Source: Tritrichomonas musculus
Lineage: Eukaryota > Parabasalia > Tritrichomonadida > Tritrichomonadidae
NCBI GenBank assembly: GCA_039105265.1
Contig: JAPFFF010000077.1
Coordinates: forward strand, 210,549-274,548
Length of the DNA: 64,000 bases
Direction: 5' to 3'
Shown here: in pieces, positions 38,901-52,400 of the stretch
Layout: each line of letters starts with the position of its first letter
How positions within the stretch are numbered: the first letter of the stretch is position 1
Translations under genes and position numbers: made by a program
Notes under the pieces: model-generated
Told to the model about the DNA's origin: nothing
Databases searched by the model: none
What the model saw: only the letters and a program-made list of their open reading frames with translations

Positions 38901-39790
38901 ATGATTCAACTGCAGTTCTCGTTGCATCTGATGATTCAACTGCAGTTCTCGTTGCATCTGATGATTCAACTGCAGTTCTCGTTGAATCTGATGATTCAAC
39001 TGCAGTTCTCGTTGAATCTGATGATTCAACTGCAGTTCTCGTTGCATCTGATGATTCAACTGCAGTTCTTGTTGAATCTTATTATTAAACTGCAGTTCTC
39101 GTTGAATCTTATGATTAAACTGCAGTTCTCGTTGAATCTTATGATTAAACTGCAGTTCTTGTTGAATCTTATTATTAAACTGCAGTTCTCGTTGCATCTG
39201 ATGATTCAACTGCAGTTCTCGTTGCATCTGATGATTCAACTGCAGTTCTCGTTGCATCTGATGATTCAACTGCAGTTCTCGTTGAATCTGATGATTCAAC
39301 TGCAGTTCTCGTTGAATCTGATGATTCAACTGCAGTTCTTGTTGCATCTGATGATTCAACTGCAGTTCTCGTTGAATCTGATGATTCAACTGCAGTTCTC
39401 GTTGCATCTGATGATTCAACTGCAGTTCTCGTTGAATCTGATGATTCAACTGCAGTTGTCGTTGCATCTGATGATTCAACTGCAGTTGTCGTTGCATCTG
39501 ATGATTCAACTGCAGTTCTCGTTGCATCTGATTATTCAACTGTAGTTCTCGTTGCATCTGATGATTCAACTGCAGTTCTCGTTGAATCTGATGATTCAAC
39601 TGTAGTTCTCGTTGAATCTGATGATTCAACTGCAGTTCTCGTTGAATCTGATGATTCAACTGTAGTTCTCGTTGAATCTGATGGTTCAACTGCAGTTCTC
39701 GTTGAATCTGATGATTCAACTGCAGTTCTCGTTGAATCTGATGATTCAACTGCAGTTCTTGTTGCATCTGATGATTCAACTGCAGTTCTT

Positions 39791-42700
39791 GTTTCATCTG
39801 ATGATTCAACTGCAGTTCTCGTTGAATCTTATTATTAAACTGCAGTTCTCGTTGCATCTGATGATTCAACTGCAGTTCTCGTTGCATCTGATGATTCAAC
39901 TGCAGTTGTCGTTGCATCTGATGATTCAACTGCAGTTGTCGTTGCATCTGATGATTCAACTGCAGTTCTCGTTGAATCTGATGATTCAACTGCAGTTCTT
40001 GTTGCATCTGATGATTCAACTGCAGTTCTCGTTGCATCTGATGATTCAACTGCAGTTGTCGTTGCATCTGATGATTCAACTGCAGTTCTTGTTTCATCTT
40101 ATTATTAAACTGCAGTTCTCGTTGCATCTGATGATTCAACTGCAGTTCTCGTTGCATCTGATGATTCAACTGCAGTTCTCGTTGAATCTGATGATTCAAC
40201 TGCAGTTCTCGTTGCATCTGATGATTCAACTGCAGTTGTCGTTGCATCTGATGATTCAACTGCAGTTCTCGTTGAATCTGATGATTCAACTGTAGTTCTC
40301 GTTGCATCTGATGATTCAACTGCAGTTCTCGTTGAATCTGATGATTCAACTGTAGTTCTCGTTGAATCTGATGATTCAACTGCAGTTCTCGTTGAATCTG
40401 ATGATTCAACTGTAGTTCTCGTTGAATCTGATGGTTCAACTGCAGTTCTCGTTGAATCTGATGATTCAACTGCAGTTCTCGTTGAATCTGATGATTCAAC
40501 TGCAGTTCTTGTTGCATCTGATGATTCAACTGCAGTTCTCGTTGAATCTGATGATTCAACTGTAGTTCTCGTTGCATCTGATGATTCAACTGCAGTTCTC
40601 GTTGAATCTGATGATTCAACTGTAGTTCTCGTTGCATCTGATGATTCAACTGCAGTTCTCGTTGAATCTGATGGTTCAACTGCAGTTCTCGTTGCATCTG
40701 ATTATTCAACTGCAGTTCTTGTTTCATCTTATTATTAAACTGCAGTTCTCGTTGAATCTTATTATTAAACTGTAGTTCTCGTTGCATCTGATGATTCAAC
40801 TGCAGTTCTCGTTGCATCTGATGATTCAACTGCAGTTCTCGTTGCATCTGATGATTCAACTGCAGTTCTCGTTGAATCTGATGATTCAACTGCAGTTCTC
40901 GTTGAATCTGATGATTCAACTGCAGTTCTCGTTGCATCTGATGATTCAACTGCAGTTCTTGTTGAATCTTATTATTAAACTGCAGTTCTCGTTGAATCTT
41001 ATGATTAAACTGCAGTTCTCGTTGAATCTTATGATTAAACTGCAGTTCTTGTTGAATCTTATTATTAAACTGCAGTTCTCGTTGCATCTGATGATTCAAC
41101 TGCAGTTCTCGTTGCATCTGATGATTCAACTGCAGTTCTCGTTGCATCTGATGATTCAACTGCAGTTCTCGTTGCATCTGATGATTCAACTGCAGTTCTC
41201 GTTGAATCTGATGATTCAACTGCAGTTCTTGTTGCATCTGATGATTCAACTGCAGTTCTCGTTGAATCTGATGATTCAACTGCAGTTCTCGTTGCATCTG
41301 ATGATTCAACTGCAGTTCTCGTTGAATCTGATGATTCAACTGCAGTTGTCGTTGCATCTGATGATTCAACTGCAGTTGTCGTTGCATCTGATGATTCAAC
41401 TGCAGTTCTCGTTGAATCTGATGATTCAACTGTAGTTCTCGTTGCATCTGATGATTCAACTGCAGTTCTCGTTGAATCTTATTATTAAACTGTAGTTCTC
41501 GTTGCATCTGATGATTCAACTGCAGTTCTCGTTGCATCTGATGATTCAACTGCAGTTCTCGTTGCATCTGATGATTCAACTGCAGTTCTCGTTGAATCTG
41601 ATGATTCAACTGCAGTTCTCGTTGAATCTGATGATTCAACTGCAGTTGTCGTTGCATCTGATGATTCAACTGCAGTTCTTGTTGAATCTTATTATTAAAC
41701 TGCAGTTCTCGTTGAATCTTATGATTAAACTGCAGTTCTCGTTGAATCTTATGATTAAACTGCAGTTCTTGTTGAATCTTATTATTAAACTGCAGTTCTC
41801 GTTGCATCTGATGATTCAACTGCAGTTCTCGTTGCATCTGATGATTCAACTGCAGTTCTCGTTGCATCTGATGATTCAACTGCAGTTCTCGTTGCATCTG
41901 ATGATTCAACTGCAGTTCTCGTTGAATCTGATGATTCAACTGCAGTTCTTGTTGCATCTGATGATTCAACTGCAGTTCTCGTTGAATCTGATGATTCAAC
42001 TGCAGTTCTCGTTGCATCTGATGATTCAACTGCAGTTCTCGTTGAATCTGATGATTCAACTGCAGTTGTCGTTGCATCTGATGATTCAACTGCAGTTGTC
42101 GTTGCATCTGATGATTCAACTGCAGTTCTCGTTGAATCTGATGATTCAACTGTAGTTCTCGTTGCATCTGATGATTCAACTGCAGTTCTCGTTGAATCTG
42201 ATGATTCAACTGTAGTTCTCGTTGAATCTGATGATTCAACTGCAGTTCTCGTTGAATCTGATGATTCAACTGTAGTTCTCGTTGAATCTGATGGTTCAAC
42301 TGCAGTTCTCGTTGAATCTGATGATTCAACTGCAGTTCTCGTTGAATCTGATGATTCAACTGCAGTTCTCGTTGAATCTGATGATTCAACTGCAGTTCTT
42401 GTTGCATCTGATGATTCAACTGCAGTTCTTGTTTCATCTGATGATTCAACTGCAGTTCTCGTTGAATCTTATTATTAAACTGCAGTTCTCGTTGCATCTG
42501 ATGATTCAACTGCAGTTCTCGTTGCATCTGATGATTCAACTGCAGTTGTCGTTGCATCTGATGATTCAACTGCAGTTGTCGTTGCATCTGATGATTCAAC
42601 TGCAGTTCTCGTTGAATCTGATGATTCAACTGCAGTTCTCGTTGAATCTGATGATTCAACTGCAGTTCTCGTTGAATCTGATGATTCAACTGCAGTTCTC

Positions 42701-43420
42701 GTTGCATCTGATGATTCAACTGCAGTTCTCGTTGCATCTGATGATTCAACTGCAGTTCTCGTTGAATCTGATGATTCAACTGCAGTTCTCGTTGCATCTG
42801 ATGATTCAACTGCAGTTCTCGTTGCATCTGATGATTCAACTGCAGTTGTCGTTGCATCTGATGATTCAACTGCAGTTGTCGTTGCATCTGATGATTCAAC
42901 TGCAGTTCTCGTTGAATCTGATGATTCAACTGCAGTTCTTGTTGCATCTGATGATTCAACTGCAGTTCTCGTTGAATCTGATGATTCAACTGCAGTTCTC
43001 GTTGAATCTGATGATTCAACTGCAGTTCTCGTTGCATCTGATGATTCAACTGCAGTTCTCGTTGAATCTGATGATTCAACTGCAGTTGTCGTTGCATCTG
43101 ATGATTCAACTGCAGTTGTCGTTGCATCTGATGATTCAACTGCAGTTCTCGTTGAATCTGATGATTCAACTGTAGTTCTCGTTGCATCTGATGATTCAAC
43201 TGCAGTTCTCGTTGAATCTGATGATTCAACTGTAGTTCTCGTTGAATCTGATGATTCAACTGCAGTTCTCGTTGAATCTGATGATTCAACTGTAGTTCTC
43301 GTTGAATCTGATGGTTCAACTGCAGTTCTCGTTGAATCTGATGATTCAACTGCAGTTCTCGTTGAATCTGATGATTCAACTGCAGTTCTTGTTGCATCTG
43401 ATGATTCAACTGCAGTTCTT
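39791..43420. repeat. Domain C HOR copy of 3,630 bp
   Basis: The copy starts at a GTTTCATCTG monomer and ends at the next phase-equivalent one (43421). It contains the ATTATTCAAC marker at 40701. It also contains a direct tandem duplication of 720 bp (24 monomers): about 40,751-41,470 is repeated as 41,471-42,190, each copy with a set of ATTATTAAAC and ATGATTAAAC monomers. The copies differ by a few variant bases, for example TTCTC at 40,921-40,930 against TTGTC at 41,641-41,650. Confidence 0.82.
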
Positions 43421-46400
43421 GTTTCATCTGATGATTCAACTGCAGTTCTCGTTGAATCTTATTATTAAACTGCAGTTCTCGTTGCATCTGATGATTCAAC
43501 TGCAGTTCTCGTTGCATCTGATGATTCAACTGCAGTTCTCGTTGAATCTGATGATTCAACTGCAGTTGTCGTTGCATCTGATGATTCAACTGCAGTTCTC
43601 GTTGAATCTGATGATTCAACTGCAGTTCTTGTTGCATCTGATGATTCAACTGCAGTTCTCGTTGCATCTGATGATTCAACTGCAGTTCTCGTTGCATCTG
43701 ATGATTCAACTGCAGTTCTTGTTTCATCTTATTATTAAACTGCAGTTCTCGTTGCATCTGATGATTCAACTGCAGTTCTCGTTGAATCTGATGATTCAAC
43801 TGCAGTTCTCGTTGCATCTGATGATTCAACTGCAGTTGTCGTTGCATCTGATGATTCAACTGCAGTTCTCGTTGAATCTGATGATTCAACTGTAGTTCTC
43901 GTTGCATCTGATGATTCAACTGCAGTTCTCGTTGAATCTGATGATTCAACTGTAGTTCTCGTTGAATCTGATGATTCAACTGCAGTTCTCGTTGAATCTG
44001 ATGATTCAACTGTAGTTCTCGTTGAATCTGATGGTTCAACTGCAGTTCTCGTTGAATCTGATGATTCAACTGCAGTTCTCGTTGAATCTGATGATTCAAC
44101 TGCAGTTCTTGTTGCATCTGATGATTCAACTGCAGTTCTCGTTGAATCTGATGATTCAACTGTAGTTCTCGTTGCATCTGATGATTCAACTGCAGTTCTC
44201 GTTGAATCTGATGATTCAACTGTAGTTCTCGTTGCATCTGATGATTCAACTGCAGTTCTCGTTGAATCTGATGGTTCAACTGCAGTTCTCGTTGCATCTG
44301 ATTATTCAACTGCAGTTCTTGTTTCATCTTATTATTAAACTGCAGTTCTCGTTGAATCTTATTATTAAACTGTAGTTCTCGTTGCATCTGATGATTCAAC
44401 TGCAGTTCTCGTTGCATCTGATGATTCAACTGCAGTTCTCGTTGCATCTGATGATTCAACTGCAGTTCTCGTTGAATCTGATGATTCAACTGCAGTTCTC
44501 GTTGAATCTGATGATTCAACTGCAGTTCTCGTTGCATCTGATGATTCAACTGCAGTTCTTGTTGAATCTTATTATTAAACTGCAGTTCTCGTTGCATCTG
44601 ATGATTCAACTGCAGTTCTCGTTGAATCTGATGATTCAACTGCAGTTGTCGTTGCATCTGATGATTCAACTGCAGTTGTCGTTGCATCTGATGATTCAAC
44701 TGCAGTTCTTGTTGAATCTTATTATTAAACTGCAGTTCTCGTTGCATCTGATGATTCAACTGCAGTTCTCGTTGAATCTGATGATTCAACTGCAGTTCTC
44801 GTTGCATCTGATGATTCAACTGCAGTTGTCGTTGCATCTGATGATTCAACTGCAGTTCTCGTTGAATCTGATGATTCAACTGTAGTTCTCGTTGCATCTG
44901 ATGATTCAACTGCAGTTCTCGTTGAATCTGATGATTCAACTGTAGTTCTCGTTGAATCTGATGATTCAACTGCAGTTCTCGTTGAATCTGATGATTCAAC
45001 TGTAGTTCTCGTTGAATCTGATGGTTCAACTGCAGTTCTCGTTGAATCTGATGATTCAACTGCAGTTCTCGTTGAATCTGATGATTCAACTGCAGTTCTT
45101 GTTGCATCTGATGATTCAACTGCAGTTCTCGTTGAATCTGATGATTCAACTGTAGTTCTCGTTGCATCTGATGATTCAACTGCAGTTCTCGTTGAATCTG
45201 ATGATTCAACTGTAGTTCTCGTTGCATCTGATGATTCAACTGCAGTTCTCGTTGAATCTGATGGTTCAACTGCAGTTCTCGTTGCATCTGATTATTCAAC
45301 TGCAGTTCTTGTTTCATCTTATTATTAAACTGCAGTTCTCGTTGAATCTTATTATTAAACTGTAGTTCTCGTTGCATCTGATGATTCAACTGCAGTTCTC
45401 GTTGCATCTGATGATTCAACTGCAGTTCTCGTTGCATCTGATGATTCAACTGCAGTTCTCGTTGAATCTGATGATTCAACTGCAGTTCTCGTTGAATCTG
45501 ATGATTCAACTGCAGTTCTCGTTGCATCTGATGATTCAACTGCAGTTCTTGTTGAATCTTATTATTAAACTGCAGTTCTCGTTGCATCTGATGATTCAAC
45601 TGCAGTTCTCGTTGAATCTGATGATTCAACTGCAGTTGTCGTTGCATCTGATGATTCAACTGCAGTTGTCGTTGCATCTGATGATTCAACTGCAGTTCTC
45701 GTTGAATCTGATGATTCAACTGTAGTTCTCGTTGCATCTGATGATTCAACTGCAGTTCTCGTTGAATCTGATGATTCAACTGTAGTTCTCGTTGAATCTG
45801 ATGATTCAACTGCAGTTCTCGTTGAATCTGATGATTCAACTGTAGTTCTCGTTGAATCTGATGGTTCAACTGCAGTTCTCGTTGAATCTGATGATTCAAC
45901 TGCAGTTCTCGTTGAATCTGATGATTCAACTGCAGTTCTCGTTGAATCTGATGATTCAACTGCAGTTCTTGTTGCATCTGATGATTCAACTGCAGTTCTT
46001 GTTTCATCTGATGATTCAACTGCAGTTCTCGTTGAATCTTATTATTAAACTGCAGTTCTCGTTGCATCTGATGATTCAACTGCAGTTCTCGTTGCATCTG
46101 ATGATTCAACTGCAGTTGTCGTTGCATCTGATGATTCAACTGCAGTTGTCGTTGCATCTGATGATTCAACTGCAGTTCTCGTTGAATCTGATGATTCAAC
46201 TGCAGTTCTCGTTGAATCTGATGATTCAACTGCAGTTCTCGTTGAATCTGATGATTCAACTGCAGTTCTCGTTGCATCTGATGATTCAACTGCAGTTCTC
46301 GTTGCATCTGATGATTCAACTGCAGTTCTCGTTGAATCTGATGATTCAACTGCAGTTCTCGTTGCATCTGATGATTCAACTGCAGTTCTCGTTGCATCTG

Positions 46401-46990
46401 ATGATTCAACTGCAGTTGTCGTTGCATCTGATGATTCAACTGCAGTTGTCGTTGCATCTGATGATTCAACTGCAGTTCTCGTTGAATCTGATGATTCAAC
46501 TGCAGTTCTTGTTGCATCTGATGATTCAACTGCAGTTCTCGTTGAATCTGATGATTCAACTGCAGTTCTCGTTGAATCTGATGATTCAACTGCAGTTCTC
46601 GTTGCATCTGATGATTCAACTGCAGTTCTCGTTGAATCTGATGATTCAACTGCAGTTGTCGTTGCATCTGATGATTCAACTGCAGTTGTCGTTGCATCTG
46701 ATGATTCAACTGCAGTTCTCGTTGAATCTGATGATTCAACTGTAGTTCTCGTTGCATCTGATGATTCAACTGCAGTTCTCGTTGAATCTGATGATTCAAC
46801 TGTAGTTCTCGTTGAATCTGATGATTCAACTGCAGTTCTCGTTGAATCTGATGATTCAACTGTAGTTCTCGTTGAATCTGATGGTTCAACTGCAGTTCTC
46901 GTTGAATCTGATGATTCAACTGCAGTTCTCGTTGAATCTGATGATTCAACTGCAGTTCTTGTTGCATCTGATGATTCAACTGCAGTTCTT
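43421..46990. repeat. Domain C HOR copy of 3,570 bp
   Basis: The copy is bounded by GTTTCATCTG at 43421 and 46991. Its ATTATTCAAC marker at 44301 is 3,600 bp after the one at 40701. A 990-bp repeat lies inside: the ATTATTCAAC context at 44301 recurs at 45291 with the same flanking ATTATTAAACTGTAG monomers. The tail (42,282-43,175) of the previous copy matches 45,852-46,745 at an offset of 3,570 bp. Confidence 0.82.
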
Positions 46991-49440
46991 GTTTCATCTG
47001 ATGATTCAACTGCAGTTCTCGTTGAATCTTATTATTAAACTGCAGTTCTCGTTGCATCTGATGATTCAACTGCAGTTCTCGTTGAATCTGATGATTCAAC
47101 TGCAGTTGTCGTTGCATCTGATGATTCAACTGCAGTTGTCGTTGCATCTGATGATTCAACTGCAGTTCTCGTTGAATCTGATGATTCAACTGCAGTTCTT
47201 GTTGCATCTGATGATTCAACTGCAGTTCTCGTTGCATCTGATGATTCAACTGCAGTTCTCGTTGCATCTGATGATTCAACTGCAGTTCTTGTTTCATCTT
47301 ATTATTAAACTGCAGTTCTCGTTGCATCTGATGATTCAACTGCAGTTCTCGTTGAATCTGATGATTCAACTGCAGTTCTCGTTGCATCTGATGATTCAAC
47401 TGCAGTTGTCGTTGCATCTGATGATTCAACTGCAGTTCTCGTTGAATCTGATGATTCAACTGTAGTTCTCGTTGCATCTGATGATTCAACTGCAGTTCTC
47501 GTTGAATCTGATGATTCAACTGTAGTTCTCGTTGAATCTGATGATTCAACTGCAGTTCTCGTTGAATCTGATGATTCAACTGTAGTTCTCGTTGAATCTG
47601 ATGGTTCAACTGCAGTTCTCGTTGAATCTGATGATTCAACTGCAGTTCTCGTTGAATCTGATGATTCAACTGCAGTTCTTGTTGCATCTGATGATTCAAC
47701 TGCAGTTCTCGTTGAATCTGATGATTCAACTGTAGTTCTCGTTGCATCTGATGATTCAACTGCAGTTCTCGTTGAATCTGATGATTCAACTGTAGTTCTC
47801 GTTGCATCTGATGATTCAACTGCAGTTCTCGTTGAATCTGATGGTTCAACTGCAGTTCTCGTTGCATCTGATTATTCAACTGCAGTTCTTGTTTCATCTT
47901 ATTATTAAACTGCAGTTCTCGTTGAATCTTATTATTAAACTGTAGTTCTCGTTGCATCTGATGATTCAACTGCAGTTCTCGTTGCATCTGATGATTCAAC
48001 TGCAGTTCTCGTTGCATCTGATGATTCAACTGCAGTTCTCGTTGAATCTGATGATTCAACTGCAGTTCTCGTTGAATCTGATGATTCAACTGCAGTTCTC
48101 GTTGCATCTGATGATTCAACTGCAGTTCTTGTTGAATCTTATTATTAAACTTCAGTTCTCGTTGAATCTTATGATTAAACTGCAGTTCTCGTTGAATCTT
48201 ATGATTAAACTGCAGTTCTTGTTGAATCTTATTATTAAACTGCAGTTCTCGTTGCATCTGATGATTCAACTGCAGTTCTCGTTGCATCTGATGATTCAAC
48301 TGCAGTTCTCGTTGCATCTGATGATTCAACTGCAGTTCTCGTTGCATCTGATGATTCAACTGCAGTTCTCGTTGAATCTGATGATTCAACTGCAGTTCTT
48401 GTTGCATCTGATGATTCAACTGCAGTTCTCGTTGAATCTGATGATTCAACTGCAGTTCTCGTTGCATCTGATGATTCAACTGCAGTTCTCGTTGAATCTG
48501 ATGATTCAACTGCAGTTGTCGTTGCATCTGATGATTCAACTGCAGTTGTCGTTGAATCTGATGATTCAACTGCAGTTCTCGTTGAATCTGATGATTCAAC
48601 TGTAGTTCTCGTTGCATCTGATGATTCAACTGCAGTTCTCGTTGAATCTGATGATTCAACTGTAGTTCTCGTTGAATCTGATGATTCAACTGCAGTTCTC
48701 GTTGAATCTTATGATTAAACTGCAGTTCTTGTTGAATCTGATGGTTCAACTGCAGTTCTTGTTGTATCTGATGATTCAACTGCAGTTCTCGTTGAATCTT
48801 ATTATTAAACTGTAGTTCTCGTTGCATCTGATGATTCAACTGCAGTTCTCGTTGCATCTGATGATTCAACTGCAGTTCTCGTTGCATCTGATGATTCAAC
48901 TGCAGTTCTCGTTGAATCTGATGATTCAACTGCAGTTCTCGTTGAATCTGATGATTCAACTGCAGTTGTCGTTGCATCTGATGATTCAACTGCAGTTGTC
49001 GTTGAATCTGATGATTCAACTGTAGTTCTCGTTGAATCTGATGATTCAACTGCAGTTCTCGTTGAATCTGATGATTCAACTGTAGTTCTCGTTGAATCTG
49101 ATGGTTCAACTGCAGTTCTCGTTGAATCTGATGATTCAACTGCAGTTCTCGTTGAATCTGATGATTCAACTGCAGTTCTTGTTGCATCTGATGATTCAAC
49201 TGCAGTTCTTGTTTCATCTGATGATTCAACTGCAGTTCTCGTTGAATCTTATTATTAAACTGCAGTTCTCGTTGCATCTGATGATTCAACTGCAGTTCTC
49301 GTTGCATCTGATGATTCAACTGCAGTTGTCGTTGCATCTGATGATTCAACTGCAGTTCTCGTTGCATCTGATGATTCAACTGCAGTTCTCGTTGAATCTG
49401 ATGATTCAACTGCAGTTCTCGTTGAATCTGATGATTCAAC
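46991..49440. repeat. Last, partial domain C HOR copy and C-to-A transition
   Basis: This copy starts at the GTTTCATCTG monomer at 46991, with ATTATTCAAC at 47871. It contains paired ATGATTAAAC monomers (near 48,171-48,210) and a GTTGTATCTG variant at 48,761. The last CTGTAG monomer is at 49,081-49,090. The interval 47,871-48,711 aligns with 59,700-60,540 in domain C' at a constant offset of 11,829 bp, so C' derives from this end of domain C. Confidence 0.8.
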
Positions 49441-52400
49441 TGCAGTTCTCGTTGCATCTGATGATTCAACTGCAGTTCTCGTTGAATCTGATGATTCAAC
49501 TGCAGTTCTCGTTGCATCTGATGATTCAACTGCAGTTGTCGTTGCATCTGATGATTCAACTGCAGTTCTCGTTGCATCTGATGATTCAACTGCAGTTCTC
49601 GTTGCATCTGATGATTCAACTGCAGTTCTCGTTGCATCTGATGATTCAACTGCAGTTCTCGTTGCATCTGATGATTCAACTGCAGTTCTCGTTGAATCTG
49701 ATGATTCAACTGCAGTTCTCGTTGCATCTGATGATTCAACTGCAGTTCTCGTTGCATCTGATGATTCAACTGCAGTTCTCGTTGCATCTGATGATTCAAC
49801 TGCAGTTCTCGTTGCATCTGATGATTCAACTGCAGTTCTCGTTGAATCTGATGATTCAACTGCAGTTGTCGTTGCATCTGATGATTCAACTGCAGTTCTT
49901 GTTGCATCTTAATATTAAACGGCAGTTCTCGTTGCATTTGATGATTCAACTGCAGTTCTCGTTGAATCTGATGATTCAACTGCAGTTCTCGTTGAATCTG
50001 ATGATTCAACTGCAGTTGTCGTTGCATCTGATGATTCAACTGCAGTTCTTGTTGCATCTTAATATTAAACGGCAGTTCTCGTTGCATTTGATGATTCAAC
50101 TGCAGTTCTCGTTGAATCTGATGATTCAACTGCAGTTCTCGTTGAATCTGATGATTCAACTGCAGTTCTCGTTGCATCTGATGATTCAACTGCAGTTCTC
50201 GTTGAATCTGATGATTCAACTGCAGTTCTCGTTGCATCTGATGATTCAACTGCAGTTCTCGTTGCATCTGATGATTCAACTGCAGTTGTCGTTGCATCTG
50301 ATGATTCAACTGCAGTTCTTGTTTCATCTTATTATTAAACTGCAGTTCTCGTTGAATCTTATTATTAAACTGCAGTTCTCGTTGAATCTGATGATTCAAC
50401 TGCAGTTCTCGTTGAATCTGATGATTCAACTGCAGTTCTCGTTGCATCTGATGATTCAACTGCAGTTCTCGTTGCATCTGATGATTCAACTGCAGTTGTC
50501 GTTGAATCTGATGATTCAACTGCAGTTGTCGTTGAATCTGATGATTCAACTGCAGTTCTCGTTGCATCTGATGATTCAACTGCAGTTCTTGTTGCATCTT
50601 AATATTAAACGGCAGTTCTTGTTGCATCTGATGGTTCAACTGCAGTTCTCGTTGCATCTGATGATTCAACTGCAGTTCTCGTTGCATCTGATGATTCAAC
50701 TGCAGTTCTCGTTGCATCTGATGATTCAACTGCAGTTCTCGTTGCATCTGATGATTCAACTGCAGTTCTCGTTGCATCTGATGATTCAACTGCAGTTCTC
50801 GTTGCATCTGATGATTCAACTGCAGTTCTCGTTGAATCTGATGATTCAACTGCAGTTCTCGTTGCATCTGATGATTCAACTGCAGTTCTCGTTGCATCTG
50901 ATGATTCAACTGCAGTTGTCGTTGCATCTGATGATTCAACTGCAGTTCTCGTTGAATCTGATGATTCAACTGCAGTTCTCGTTGCATCTGATGATTCAAC
51001 TGCAGTTCTCGTTGCATCTGATGATTCAACTGCAGTTGTCGTTGCATCTGATGATTCAACTGCAGTTCTCGTTGAATCTGATGGTTCAACTGCAGTTCTC
51101 GTTGAATCTGATGATTCAACTGCAGTTCTTATTTCATCTGATGATTCAACTGCAGTTCTCGTTGCATCTGATGATTCAACTGCAGTTCTCGTTGAATCTG
51201 ATGATTCAACTGCAGTTGTCGTTGCATCTGATGATTCAACTGCAGTTCTCGTTGCATCTGATGATTCAACTGCAGTTCTCGTTGCATCTGATGATTCAAC
51301 TGCAGTTCTCGTTGCATCTGATGATTCAACTGCAGTTCTCGTTGCATCTGATGATTCAACTGCAGTTCTCGTTGAATCTGATGATTCAACTGCAGTTCTC
51401 GTTGCATCTGATGATTCAACTGCAGTTCTCGTTGCATCTGATGATTCAACTGCAGTTCTCGTTGCATCTGATGATTCAACTGCAGTTCTCGTTGAATCTG
51501 ATGATTCAACTGCAGTTGTCGTTGCATCTGATGATTCAACTGCAGTTCTTGTTGCATCTTAATATTAAACGGCAGTTCTCGTTGCATCTGATGATTCAAC
51601 TGCAGTTCTCGTTGCATCTGATGATTCAACTGCAGTTCTCGTTGCATCTGATGATTCAACTGCAGTTCTCGTTGCATCTGATGATTCAACTGCAGTTCTC
51701 GTTGAATCTGATGATTCAACTGCAGTTCTCGTTGCATCTGATGATTCAACTGCAGTTCTCGTTGCATCTGATGATTCAACTGCAGTTCTCGTTGCATCTG
51801 ATGATTCAACTGCAGTTCTCGTTGAATCTGATGATTCAACTGCAGTTGTCGTTGCATCTGATGATTCAACTGCAGTTCTTGTTGCATCTTAATATTAAAC
51901 GGCAGTTCTCGTTGCATTTGATGATTCAACTGCAGTTCTCGTTGAATCTGATGATTCAACTGCAGTTCTCGTTGAATCTGATGATTCAACTGCAGTTCTT
52001 ATTTCATCTGATGATTCAACTGCAGTTCTCGTTGAATCTGATGATTCAACTGCAGTTCTCGTTGCATCTGATGGTTCAACTGCAGTTCTCGTTGAATCTG
52101 ATGATTCAACTGCAGTTCTTATTTCATCTGATGATTCAACTGCAGTTCTCGTTGCATCTGATGATTCAACTGCAGTTCTCGTTGAATCTGATGATTCAAC
52201 TGCAGTTCTCGTTGCATCTGATGATTCAACTGCAGTTCTCGTTGCATCTGATGATTCAACTGCAGTTCTCGTTGCATCTGATGATTCAACTGCAGTTCTT
52301 GTTTCATCTTATTATTAAACTGCAGTTCTCGTTGAATCTTATTATTAAACTGCAGTTCTCGTTGAATCTGATGATTCAACTGCAGTTCTCGTTGAATCTG

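Larger units (their letters stand above)
35951..49440. repeat. Satellite domain C, 30-bp phase with CTGTAG-marked monomers and a ~3.6-kb HOR
   Basis: The array returns to 30-bp phase with A-like monomers, but there are no AATATT monomers. Diagnostic variants are TGTAGTTCTC (from 37,111 onward, many copies), paired ATGATTAAAC monomers, and ATTATTCAAC (39531, 40701, 44301, 45291, 47871). GTTTCATCTG monomers occur at 36041, 39791, 42431, 43421, 46001, 46991 and 49211. Subset spacings of 3,750, 3,630 and 3,570 bp define an HOR of about 120 monomers. The first 1.1 kb (35,961-37,110) has no CTGTAG monomers and is the most distinct part. The right edge is gradual; about 49,440 is set by where similarity to the A'' start begins. 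Confidence 0.9.

Noticed and set aside
35922-51119. Minus-strand frame of 5,065 codons (ELQLNHQMQR repeats), and the similar one at 58,671-63,668, as genes
   Set aside because: They cross the C-to-A domain boundary without any change and end simply where the 31-bp units of domain B shift the frame. They overlap long frames on the other strand, have no non-repeat domain, and are by-products of the near-palindromic monomer.
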